Part shown: one piece after another, positions 25,707 to 34,093 of the stretch
How the letters are laid out: each line of letters opens with the position of its first letter
Numbering within the stretch: the first letter of the stretch is position 1
Origin: an uncultured Prevotellaceae bacterium
GTDB lineage: Bacteria > Bacteroidota > Bacteroidia > Bacteroidales > Bacteroidaceae
DNA: 64,000 bases
Reading direction: 5' to 3'
Assembly (NCBI GenBank): GCA_900316585.1
Contig: ONDM01000009.1
Span: 1 to 64,000 of the forward strand
Program-made: the position numbers and the translations under genes
The notes under the pieces: model-generated
The model's database searches: none
What the model was told of the DNA's origin: nothing
Seen by the model: the letters and a program-made list of their open reading frames with translations, nothing else

Positions 25707-27463
25707 TCGTCTTTCCCTTTTCTGAATAAATGTGTAAAATGTCCGTCGTATAGCTTACTCAAGCCTTTCCGGTTGTCTATCGCATCTCCCACCACAATCA
25801 TGGTGGTGAGGGTGAGTTTGTTCTCCTTGATAATCTGAGCCAAGTCTTTCAGTTGCCCCCGATAGATTCTTTCATCTTTCCAGGTCAGTTTATAGCATGC
25901 AGCTACTGGTGTTTCTGGAGGGTATCCTCCATCCAACAGTTCTTGTTGCACCTGGTCCACAATACTGGCACTGAGGAAGATGCACATGGTACTTTGGTGC
26001 TGGGCCAAAAGATGAAGTTTCTCTTTCTCTGGCATGGGAGTACGGCCTTCTCCACGGGTCAGGATAATGGTTTGGCATTTCTCCGGTATGGTGAACTGAC
26101 TGCGTAACTCTGCAGCTGCAGCAAGGAAGGATGAAATGCCTGGGGTAATGTGGTAACTCATGTTGTACTGGTCGAAGAATGCCATTTGTTCCTGGATAGC
26201 TCCATAGATACAAGGGTCACCCGTGTGCAGTCGGACGATGAGCTTTCCTTTATCATAGAACGTTTTCATCAGTTCGAACTGCTCTTCTAGGTTAAGGTCT
26301 GCCGATGAACGGACGGTAGCTCCGGGTTTGGCACAGTAAGTGAGTTCGCGAGGAACTAGACTACCTGCATACAAGATGAGGTCTGCCCGTTCCAGGAACT
26401 TCCTTCCACGCACACTTACCAAGTCGGGGTCACCAGGGCCTGCACCGACAATCTCTATGTGTCCGCTTTTCCAGTCTTGTGCGATGGCAAAGGTGTAATG
26501 TAAAGATTTATTATTTAGTGTAATACTCCTTTTTTGTTTCTCCACCACCAGTTTCCCATGGGTACTGGCTACCAGTGCAGCAGCTTCAGCTACACCATAG
26601 CATCCCGTCACCTCAAAGACTTTCTCACTTGGATTAGGAATAAGGGTAGAAGAAAGTTCCTCGGCAGAGAAAAAATTTTCTCTAGTTAGCGGGAGCAATT
26701 TGGCCAGTTCAGCAAGTAGAGGTTCATCCTTTTTCAGTTCAATGCTGTCGATAGTAGAAATGGCCTCAGGTGCATAGCCTAATGCTTTTATTTCTTGGAG
26801 CAATTCAGGGGCAATTTCGGTAGGTGCCAGCTTCTGGCAGCCCACTCCCAAATGTAAACATTTAGGATAGTACTGTATGGTTTTGCCGTTTGTTTTTTCA
26901 TGGATGTAAGGACTGACCAAGATTAGGAGTTCAAAAGGTTGTGGACTCATCAGATAATCTTCCATACGATGGAAAATCTCCACATGAGTAGGGCAGGTCC
27001 TTTCTAGTTCCCGGGTGCCGTCATCCTCTACTTCCAGTACCAAGGCAGTAGCTTCCTTGTTGACAAAAGTGGCAATGATTTTATTCATCTCCTCGTGAGA
27101 GAGAGGTGATACGCTCCATCCGTTTTTGTTGGCTAAAGTATCCAGAGCCCATAGCCCTGCATTGTCACTTTGGGTGGTAATGATAGCTTCACCACCTGTA
27201 ATCAGCGCTATTTTCCGAGCCAGGTCATTCGCTCCACCCACATGTCCACTCAAGACGGGAATGACAAATTTGCCAGTTGTATCGACGCATACTACTGCGG
27301 GGTCGGTATATTTATCGTTTATCAGATTTGCTAATCTTCTAACACAGATGCCCAAAGCCCCGATGAAGACAATAGCGTTGATAGAAGCATCGTCCTTTAA
27401 TTCCTTTTGTATAAGGTCGGCTAGTCTTTTCCCAGCCTCGTTTATGGTTTCAAATTTTATCAT
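25703..27463 (-). CDS. CbiG-CbiF fusion: cobalt-precorrin-5A hydrolase / cobalt-precorrin-4 C11-methyltransferase
   Basis: This 586-aa fusion has CbiG at residues 1-330, which opens the delta-lactone and releases acetaldehyde (IVFIGALGICVRRLA, PVLSGHVGGANDLARKIA, LHLGVGCQKLAP). The CbiF/CobM methyltransferase follows (from about 340: IEIVGAGPGDPDLVSVRGRK, LYAGSLVPRELT, RLHTGDPCIYGA, ITPGISSFLAAAA). In pathway order CbiF acts first and CbiG next, so the fusion couples consecutive reactions. Start and stop each overlap neighbouring genes by 4 nt. All motifs expected for the tetrapyrrole methylase fold are present. CbiG, like CbiD, marks the oxygen-independent pathway. Confidence 0.93.
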   Translation of the reverse strand: MIKFETINEAGKRLADLIQKELKDDASINAIVFIGALGICVRRLANLINDKYTDPAVVCVDTTGKFVIPVLSGHVGGANDLARKIALITGGEAIITTQSDNAGLWALDTLANKNGWSVSPLSHEEMNKIIATFVNKEATALVLEVEDDGTRELERTCPTHVEIFHRMEDYLMSPQPFELLILVSPYIHEKTNGKTIQYYPKCLHLGVGCQKLAPTEIAPELLQEIKALGYAPEAISTIDSIELKKDEPLLAELAKLLPLTRENFFSAEELSSTLIPNPSEKVFEVTGCYGVAEAAALVASTHGKLVVEKQKRSITLNNKSLHYTFAIAQDWKSGHIEIVGAGPGDPDLVSVRGRKFLERADLILYAGSLVPRELTYCAKPGATVRSSADLNLEEQFELMKTFYDKGKLIVRLHTGDPCIYGAIQEQMAFFDQYNMSYHITPGISSFLAAAAELRSQFTIPEKCQTIILTRGEGRTPMPEKEKLHLLAQHQSTMCIFLSASIVDQVQQELLDGGYPPETPVAACYKLTWKDERIYRGQLKDLAQIIKENKLTLTTMIVVGDAIDNRKGLSKLYDGHFTHLFRKGKDE

Positions 27464-28629
27464 TCTGCTTTAAGTATAGAAATAGGGTTGAACTCGTCGA
27501 TGGCGATTCTGGTGGAGTGGATGATTCTCATTCCGGCAGAGGCAACACTTTCCTCGAACAACTGACGGCTCTCTGCCGATACTGAGTTGAATACAATGCA
27601 GGCTCCCGGTAGCATTACTTCTTTCACTTTAGCAATAATCTCTTTCAGTCTGCCTCCATGCCCACCGATGAAAACCGCATCGGGAGCAGGATAGCCTGTG
27701 AGGTCAGCCTCTAGAAAATTTCCAATGACAGGGGTAATACCTGGAGCCCCGAATTTGTGGCAGTTCTTCTCCATCAGGTCCTTGCCTTCTTCACGGATTT
27801 CAAAAGACGTGATGTGCAAGTGAGGAAATTGGAGCTTGGCTTCAATGCTTACACTACCTGTGCAGAAGCCAATGTCCCAAAAAGAGGTCTTTTCCTGGAG
27901 GTCCAACATGGAAAGAGAAAGTAAACGGATAGGCATCTTGGTAATCATTTTGGCTCTTCCATTCAGAAGGTGGAATTCTGATTCAGGAATACCCAATGGA
28001 TGTCTGCGGCTTTCTTTTTGCTTTAGGATGAGGCAATTGGGGTTCGCATACTTTTTCTCGGGGTCAAATACCCCGACTTGTTCTGTCTCTTCGTTCCCCA
28101 GGTTTTCTCCAACAGTCATTTCATAGTTGTCATAACCATATTCCACCATATGCTGCCAAATGACTTGTGGGGTCTTGTTCTTGTCTGTCAGACAACCGAT
28201 GAGGGGTTCACCTTTGATGAGTGCTTCATCAAATTTATCCCAAGGTCGACCTGTGAGTGACACCATACGCATATCCTGATAAGGCAGGTTCATGCGGTGT
28301 GCCAACATTTGGAGAGAGTTGAATGAAGGATAGACTTTCATTCTAATGTTCGGAATCTCACGCTGGACAGTTGCTGCAAAACCATAGAATAGCGGGTCAC
28401 CCGAAGCAAAGATAACGATATTGTCAAAGTCCTTGTATTGGGTAAAGACCTCACTTAGCGGAGCGGTAATTTCAATCCATTTAGCCTGAGCAGGCAAATA
28501 GCTCTTCATGATTTCGTAATGACGCTTCCCTCCGGAGAAGACAGTTCCTTCAGAGATGATTTCCATGATTTCAGGAGGAAACCATTGCTTTCTTCGGTCA
28601 CTGATGCCTATGATGATACAACTATACAT
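27460..28629 (-). CDS. CbiE-CbiT fusion (CobL type): cobalt-precorrin-7 C5-methyltransferase / C15-methyltransferase-decarboxylase
   Basis: This 389-aa bifunctional enzyme has CbiE at residues 1-200 (tetrapyrrole methylase fold; SGGKRHYEIM, FASGDPLFYGFAATV, YPSFNSLQMLAHRM). CbiT lies at about 215-389, a Rossmann-type methyltransferase with the AdoMet loop WDIGFCTGSVSIEA and FIGGHGGRLKEII. Together they methylate C5 and C15 and decarboxylate the C12 acetate to give cobalt-precorrin-8. The same fusion is known as CobL. The start overlaps the cbiH-cbiC stop by 8 nt and the stop overlaps cbiG-cbiF by 4 nt. Confidence 0.93.
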   Translation of the reverse strand: MYSCIIIGISDRRKQWFPPEIMEIISEGTVFSGGKRHYEIMKSYLPAQAKWIEITAPLSEVFTQYKDFDNIVIFASGDPLFYGFAATVQREIPNIRMKVYPSFNSLQMLAHRMNLPYQDMRMVSLTGRPWDKFDEALIKGEPLIGCLTDKNKTPQVIWQHMVEYGYDNYEMTVGENLGNEETEQVGVFDPEKKYANPNCLILKQKESRRHPLGIPESEFHLLNGRAKMITKMPIRLLSLSMLDLQEKTSFWDIGFCTGSVSIEAKLQFPHLHITSFEIREEGKDLMEKNCHKFGAPGITPVIGNFLEADLTGYPAPDAVFIGGHGGRLKEIIAKVKEVMLPGACIVFNSVSAESRQLFEESVASAGMRIIHSTRIAIDEFNPISILKAE

Positions 28630-30019
28630 CTCTTCCTGGTTTTAACTGTTCTGCATCGTCATAAGTCAAGATGGAGTTGACTAAGGTTGCGGCTAAATTA
28701 CTGCCTCCCTTTCTCCCTTCAATCAGAATCTTTGGAATATCCTTGAAAGGTTTAGCAGCATGCTTGCTCTCTTCTACATGCACAAACCCCACAGGAGATC
28801 CGATAATACCTGCCGGGTTGCATTTCTTCTTTCTAATCAGGTCGCAAAGTTCCAGTAAAGCTGTAGGTGCATTGCCAAAGGCATAGAGTGCATCAGGATA
28901 TTCTTCTGCAGCTAGTCGCATGCCAGCTTGTGCACGTGTAATGCCTTTTTCTCTGGCCATTTCTGCACTACGAGGATCGTTAATGTAGCAAACCGTCTGA
29001 ATGCCTAGTCTTTCCAATGCTCCCTTCCGGATACCTGCAGATACCATAGTAACATCGGTCACAATGGTTTTAATGCTTCCGCTCTTGACTTTTTCGTATA
29101 GTATTGCTGTTGCCTCATTATCCATCCAAAGCAGATTCTCCATATCAAAGTCGGCAGTGGTATGGATGGCATGGAGCATTGGCCAAAGTTTCCAGATAGG
29201 GACATCGGGATTTTTCAGTTCCTTACGGATGGTCTGGAATGACTTGATCATGATGGATTGACCCAGATTCTTCCCTTCATCGTTTTTCTCCCGGTAATAT
29301 CCTCTAGGAGTAATAAACTTTCCATCTGCCAGAAAAGACTGACTGTTTCCAATGATGACAATGGTAAACATATCCACATCTTCCGGATCAAATTCTTCCA
29401 GAGTGGTAACTTTGATTTCCTGTCCTTCCCTTCCTGCCTGACGGACATATCCTACGACATTATTGGCATCTCTTTCTTGCAGGAATATCTCTTTTAACCG
29501 GTAGATTTGCCAGTAGCGACCTTGGCTTTTAGGGTTATAAATGGCAGTGATAAAATCACCAGAGGCAGCTGCCTTTATCCGTTTCTCAATAAGGCTCCAT
29601 GGAGTCATCAGATCACTAAGTGAGATGACACAGAAATCATGTCCCATAGGAGCACCTAAAAGTGATGCGGCTTTTTGAAAGGCACTGATTCCAGGAAGAG
29701 GGACGATTTCAATGCTTGAATGTCGTTCCCTTTTCATCTCATAGATGAGTGGAGTCATGCCATAAATACCGGCATCACCACTGGAGATGACACACACCGT
29801 CTTTCCCTGCTCAGCTAGAAGAAAGGCTTGCAGAGCACGTTCCTGCTCTTTTTTCATGCCTGTATCAATGCATTCTGTACCAGGTTTCAGATACGGTTCA
29901 ATAAATTGGAAATAGTACTTATAGCCTATCACCACATCACTATCCTGTACTGCTTTAAGCACAGCCGGGGTAATATCTTCCGGTGAACCTGGGCCAATGC
30001 CAGCCACATATATTTTCAT
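28622..30019 (-). CDS. CbiH-CbiC fusion: precorrin-3B C17-methyltransferase / precorrin-8X methylmutase
   Basis: This 465-aa fusion has CbiH/CobJ at residues 1-245 (YVAGIGPGSPEDITPAVL, SSGDAGIYGM, PLPGISAFQKAASLLGAP, AIYNPKSQGR); it methylates C17 and contracts the ring. CbiC/CobH at about 255-465 is the methylmutase that moves the C11 methyl group to C12 (MLHAIHTTADFDMENLL, TDVTMVSAGI, GNAPTALLEL, IIGSPVGFVHVEESK). The histidine in AIHTTADFD matches the catalytic His of CobH. The two activities are far apart in the pathway, so channeling is less obvious here than in the other fusions. It lies 9 nt downstream of the cbiK gene. Confidence 0.93.
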   Translation of the reverse strand: MKIYVAGIGPGSPEDITPAVLKAVQDSDVVIGYKYYFQFIEPYLKPGTECIDTGMKKEQERALQAFLLAEQGKTVCVISSGDAGIYGMTPLIYEMKRERHSSIEIVPLPGISAFQKAASLLGAPMGHDFCVISLSDLMTPWSLIEKRIKAAASGDFITAIYNPKSQGRYWQIYRLKEIFLQERDANNVVGYVRQAGREGQEIKVTTLEEFDPEDVDMFTIVIIGNSQSFLADGKFITPRGYYREKNDEGKNLGQSIMIKSFQTIRKELKNPDVPIWKLWPMLHAIHTTADFDMENLLWMDNEATAILYEKVKSGSIKTIVTDVTMVSAGIRKGALERLGIQTVCYINDPRSAEMAREKGITRAQAGMRLAAEEYPDALYAFGNAPTALLELCDLIRKKKCNPAGIIGSPVGFVHVEESKHAAKPFKDIPKILIEGRKGGSNLAATLVNSILTYDDAEQLKPGRDV

Positions 30020-30028
30020 AGTTCCTTC

Positions 30029-30844
30029 TTAGAAAAGTTCGTTTAAATGCTTTAATACCAGTTGTTGCACCTTTTCATTTTCACCTAGTCCATGGAAATG
30101 GACTTCTACTTCAAATCCTAACTTTTCAATGGCAGGACGCCATTCTCCATCAATATCTTCGTGTGCATGTACTCCACTTGCCAAAAGGAATGGAATCAAG
30201 GTGACCTTTTTTGCCTTTAGACCTTTTAGCTGGTTTACTGATGTCTCCAAGTCTGGCCAACCTTCTATGGTTCCCATAAAAATATGGTTCTGACCATCCT
30301 TTCGGAGCATGTTGCCTAGCATGCTATAGACAGCGTTGCTGGACAGTTCATTACCATGTCCTACATACATCACCAATTCATTTTTCTGTATCTGGCGTTC
30401 TTTTAGGATTTCAGCCATAGCTTTGAAATCATCAACGGAATTCAAAATAGGAACTCCCAATTTGATTTCTTTAAAGAAAGATGCAACCTTTTTTACGTCC
30501 TCACGTAAAAGTCCCATCTCCACACCATCCATTAAAAAGGTTGGTTGTACAATTACATTTTCATACCCATCCAGTTTCAATCGGAGCAGAGCCTCTTCAG
30601 CACTGTCCTTGTGTATGCCTTTCTTTTCTAAAGCCTTGCGAATCCTAGGGGAAGAGAAGGCCTCACGAACTTCATATTCGGGATACGCAGCTTTAATGAC
30701 ATTGAACAAGACATCCAAAGATGCTTTGCGTCCTTCGTCAAAACTGGTTCCAAACTGGGTAACCAGAATGGCAGCCTTTTTTTGTTGGGCATTTAGTTGC
30801 AAAGTTACACCAAGTAAAAGTAATAAAAAGAATCTTTTCATCAT
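30029..30844 (-). CDS. cbiK: exported sirohydrochlorin cobaltochelatase CbiK-like protein
   Basis: This 271-aa class II chelatase of the CbiK type inserts Co(II) into sirohydrochlorin, the first step of the anaerobic cobalamin route. The likely metal-site histidines are His163 (YVGHGNE) and the HAH pair 226/228 (SGVHAHED); other family motifs are ILVTQFGTSFDEGR and MDGVEMG. Unlike cytoplasmic CbiK it begins with a clear signal peptide (MMKRFFLLLLLGVTLQLNA, then QQKK), so it should work in the periplasm, as does CbiKP of Desulfovibrio. It lies between the uptake genes (PepSY, 7 nt upstream) and the ring-methylation genes. It could insert cobalt before import, or remove metal from an imported tetrapyrrole. 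ATG 30841 is an equal start. Confidence 0.88.
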   Translation of the reverse strand: MMKRFFLLLLLGVTLQLNAQQKKAAILVTQFGTSFDEGRKASLDVLFNVIKAAYPEYEVREAFSSPRIRKALEKKGIHKDSAEEALLRLKLDGYENVIVQPTFLMDGVEMGLLREDVKKVASFFKEIKLGVPILNSVDDFKAMAEILKERQIQKNELVMYVGHGNELSSNAVYSMLGNMLRKDGQNHIFMGTIEGWPDLETSVNQLKGLKAKKVTLIPFLLASGVHAHEDIDGEWRPAIEKLGFEVEVHFHGLGENEKVQQLVLKHLNELF

Positions 30845-30851
30845 AGTATTT

Positions 30852-32426
30852 TTATGTTTTAATGCTTCGCTTGATCCATTTCAGTCCAAGCCAAGCTCCG
30901 GTAAGGGAGACAAAAGCACCTCCTAGGCAAAGTACCCATATGCAGATAGTCCAAAGAACCTTATGCTTCATGAGTGCTTGAATCTTCAAATAATGTATGG
31001 CATTTACAGCCCAACGTTTCACTCTCCGGTTGTGATTGGAGTATCGTACTTCACCTGTTTGAGGTGAGACATAGAAACGGGAACCGTCGGCATTATTAAT
31101 GTCTACTTTATAAATAGGTAGAGGATATTCATTGTCTCTGTCGGTATAGTATTCATCGTATGCAGTCAACAGTTCAATAGAGCAGTCGGATTTTTGAATT
31201 GTAGCAGTTTCTGTTTCTTTACCTGAGTCAGGAGTGCTGTTTGCCGAAGATTTTTCCCTTTCCATACGGGTAGCATGCCCATGACTATTCTCCCCATCTG
31301 ATTTACCTTGAGAAATAACCTTTATGGCACATTCCAAGATTTCTTCCGAAGAAACCTCTACAGGCTCTGGTGTGCTTTTGGAGGCATCAATATAGACCAT
31401 ACTATCTGCATTAACCACTGCGTATACTGGTACTGAACCGAAATGTGTCCAATCTACAGATTTAATATCTTTACAAACAGTTGTCAGTAGGGTATAATCC
31501 AGTTTATAAGCACTCAAAGGAAGGGGTTTCCTGCCCCAGAATCTGGATGCAGAGATAGTGTAGTCCCCTTCATAAGGAGCTACCCATTGCGGGATTCGTT
31601 CCATGATGAACATACCACTGAATCCCCAAAGTATCATGAATAGGCCCATGCCTAACCCAATGAATTCATGCCAGCGATATACAAATTTCTTATAGGGGTT
31701 TTCCCATACATGTTTCTTAAGCCTTCTACGGATAAGAACAACTATCCCGACATAAAATCCAGTGAAAGCAGCAATCAGACAGATAAAGCCTCCAATGTAA
31801 ATGCACCATTTCCAGGTTTCCAGGTCTTTACGGATGAATGGGAAATACAGCTTGTGTGGAATAGCTCCGATGTAAGCCCAAAAACGGTTTGAACTAGTGG
31901 TCCATTGGTGTACTTCTCCAGTTTTTATGCTGATATAAAGTTCACTTTTGTCCTTATCATCATAGGTGAGGTGTACCATGGGCATTTCTGATTTATATCT
32001 TTCATAGAGTACCCATTGTTCTCGATAGTAGATAGTATCCTTTTTGATGGGTATCCCTTCTACCCAGTTAGAGGCTATCTGCATCAGAGCTTCTTCATTG
32101 ATAGCCTTTTGTTGTTGTGCAGTATCCGTACAGAATATGTAATCCTTATCCCTGGTGCTGATTTCTATCAGGGTCTGACCTAACTGCTGATGAACGGAGA
32201 TGTTTCTGATGGTTCCGTCTACTTTAGCAATAAATGGGTCAAGGACAGGCAAAGTATCTGGCAGATTCTCCATGTGTGCCTGTTTCATCTTATCGTCCAC
32301 ACGGGGGTATGGATGATAAATCAGCACCAAGCCTGTCAGGAACCACATGGCGAAGAATAGCGCCACAATGGTTCCTGACAAACGGTGCAGGAAAAACATT
32401 GTCCGATTGAAAAAATTCATGGACAA
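30852..32426 (-). CDS. PepSY-associated transmembrane protein (XusC-like reductase candidate)
   Basis: This 524-aa inner-membrane protein has four predicted helices (about 13-35, 206-232, 250-275, 490-515) and large periplasmic parts with PepSY-like segments (DKSELYISIKTGEVHQWT, GSRFYVSPQTGEVRYSN). Helix-associated histidines (HRLSG near the N-terminus, WHEFIG at the third helix) resemble PepSY membrane proteins linked to metal-siderophore reduction. In B. thetaiotaomicron XusC is such a protein and works with the receptor XusA and lipoprotein XusB. Here the gene lies between a DUF4374-like lipoprotein (3 nt) and the exported CbiK (7 nt), in an operon under a cobalamin riboswitch. I infer reduction of a cobalt or corrinoid complex in the periplasm. 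A low-complexity patch (about 385-420) is Ser/Glu-rich. Confidence 0.8.
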   Translation of the reverse strand: MSMNFFNRTMFFLHRLSGTIVALFFAMWFLTGLVLIYHPYPRVDDKMKQAHMENLPDTLPVLDPFIAKVDGTIRNISVHQQLGQTLIEISTRDKDYIFCTDTAQQQKAINEEALMQIASNWVEGIPIKKDTIYYREQWVLYERYKSEMPMVHLTYDDKDKSELYISIKTGEVHQWTTSSNRFWAYIGAIPHKLYFPFIRKDLETWKWCIYIGGFICLIAAFTGFYVGIVVLIRRRLKKHVWENPYKKFVYRWHEFIGLGMGLFMILWGFSGMFIMERIPQWVAPYEGDYTISASRFWGRKPLPLSAYKLDYTLLTTVCKDIKSVDWTHFGSVPVYAVVNADSMVYIDASKSTPEPVEVSSEEILECAIKVISQGKSDGENSHGHATRMEREKSSANSTPDSGKETETATIQKSDCSIELLTAYDEYYTDRDNEYPLPIYKVDINNADGSRFYVSPQTGEVRYSNHNRRVKRWAVNAIHYLKIQALMKHKVLWTICIWVLCLGGAFVSLTGAWLGLKWIKRSIKT

Positions 32427-32429
32427 GAA

Positions 32430-34073
32430 TTATTTTACATTGTCTACTACAGACAGGCGGTCGAAATAGAACCCTGATGCTAATGTAGCACCCTTGGTTA
32501 GACTACCAGTTTCTACGTCATAGATGTAGATAGTAGGAAGATTGCCGGTAGTTTCATCTGGGCAGGTACCAACATAGCACTTTCCGTTATAGTAGCTTAC
32601 GCGGTCGGTAAATGAACCACAGCTGTAAGGAAGAGGCTTACCGTCATATTTTAATTCAGTACATTCACCAGTAGTGATGTCGTATACTGCATAGTAGCTG
32701 TTGAATTCGTTCTGTCCCCAGCCTTTATATTCTGTTGGGGTAGAAGCAAGGCCACAATAGTAAGGGTCTTGTATGTAAAGCATAACCTTATTGTTTCCCA
32801 TGTAATCTACTGTCAGAATCTTACCGGAATCATATTTGTCATATCCTAGGTAATTCTTATCGGTATCAAATTCGCCCTTGTTCACACGGATTAGACGACC
32901 GTACTGCTGGGTTGATTTTTCTGTGTCTGGAATCTGGTTGCCACAAGCGATGTACAAGTTCTCATTTTCATCCATGAACATTTTATCTTGCTGCAATTCA
33001 CCAAATGCAGTACCAGCCATTTCATCTACACGAGTCTCATTAACCACATTCTTGATTTCCATAGTGGCAGCATCGATGAATGCAATGTAAATGCCAGGTG
33101 CTGCATCGGTAGCCTTGTCAGTGAAACAGTAAATAATCGTGTTGTCGCTGGAGCGATATTTTGCCAAACCAGAAGTGGAGAAAGAAACGATTCCACCTTC
33201 TTTCAGTTCTTTGGTAGCACTGGTCAGATCCAGAACGCCTTCACCTTCAAGGGTGAATGAGGCGCCATTATCTTTTACCTTAGCCCACAGGATGTTGTTT
33301 TGAGAGCCCTTAGAAGAAGCCTTATCAGAACCAATGAATACAAATTCATTCTCTGCGATGATGGCATGTGCATACTTGCGAGTCTGGAATACGCTGCTGC
33401 CCATCTCAAATCGTGCAACGGTGGTTGCACCTTCATTATTGATAAGATATTTGCCATACCATGAATTGCTTTTAGGAGCTACCTCATAGTAATAGCCTTT
33501 ATAAATTACAGCCTCAGACTCTAGTTCAGCAGACTTGATGTCAGCACCGATGCCGGTGTAGCTTACAGAGTAATTAGGGTTAACTAAATCATTAGGTTCT
33601 ACACTGCGAATCAGGTAGGAAGTAACACCAGTAGAAGACATACCTGTGGTAGCACCTACAGAAGCTAGAAGGTCGAAGTGGTAAGTAGGTGCAGCTGGTT
33701 TTTCTTTACCGGCTTGTGTGAGAGTAAGTGAGGTAGTGCCAGAAGCGGTCTGACCAGTGTAACTGAATGTAACTTGTGCAGTACGGCTCTCGTATCCTGT
33801 ATTTTCGGATGCTGTAATTGTTACAGTGGCGTTTCCATTACCAAAAGTAGGAGAAATGGTCAGCCAGTCAGCATCAGATCTGACTGTCCAGTCCGCATTG
33901 GATTTGATGTCAACAGTTAGGGGACCACCAGCAGCTTCAATATCTGTTGGTGTAGATGTGGACATTGAAAAGGTGGTTTGTTCCACAGGGTCGTCATCGG
34001 AACAACTATTGAACATTGTTCCTGCCAGCAGGCATGAGAATGCCATTGCTAAAAATTTAAACTTTTTCATCAT
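32430..34073 (-). CDS. BACON + DUF4374-like surface lipoprotein (XusB-like)
   Basis: This 547-aa lipoprotein has a lipobox (TMFNSC, Cys24) followed by SDDDP, an acidic export-type signal for surface display in Bacteroides. Residues ~35-125 form a BACON-type domain (KSNADWTVRSDADWLTISPT, SLTLTQAG). The rest (130-547) has the repeating short beta blades of a seven-bladed propeller and resembles DUF4374 proteins such as XusB, which binds ferric enterobactin (my assignment, not searched). BtuG, the cobalamin-capture lipoprotein, is also a beta-propeller. Given the B12 riboswitch, capture of a corrinoid or cobalt complex and transfer to the TonB receptor encoded just upstream is the best guess. 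The gap to the receptor gene is 20 nt. Confidence 0.65.
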   Translation of the reverse strand: MMKKFKFLAMAFSCLLAGTMFNSCSDDDPVEQTTFSMSTSTPTDIEAAGGPLTVDIKSNADWTVRSDADWLTISPTFGNGNATVTITASENTGYESRTAQVTFSYTGQTASGTTSLTLTQAGKEKPAAPTYHFDLLASVGATTGMSSTGVTSYLIRSVEPNDLVNPNYSVSYTGIGADIKSAELESEAVIYKGYYYEVAPKSNSWYGKYLINNEGATTVARFEMGSSVFQTRKYAHAIIAENEFVFIGSDKASSKGSQNNILWAKVKDNGASFTLEGEGVLDLTSATKELKEGGIVSFSTSGLAKYRSSDNTIIYCFTDKATDAAPGIYIAFIDAATMEIKNVVNETRVDEMAGTAFGELQQDKMFMDENENLYIACGNQIPDTEKSTQQYGRLIRVNKGEFDTDKNYLGYDKYDSGKILTVDYMGNNKVMLYIQDPYYCGLASTPTEYKGWGQNEFNSYYAVYDITTGECTELKYDGKPLPYSCGSFTDRVSYYNGKCYVGTCPDETTGNLPTIYIYDVETGSLTKGATLASGFYFDRLSVVDNVK

Positions 34074-34093
34074 TTTGTTTTTTATAAATGTTT

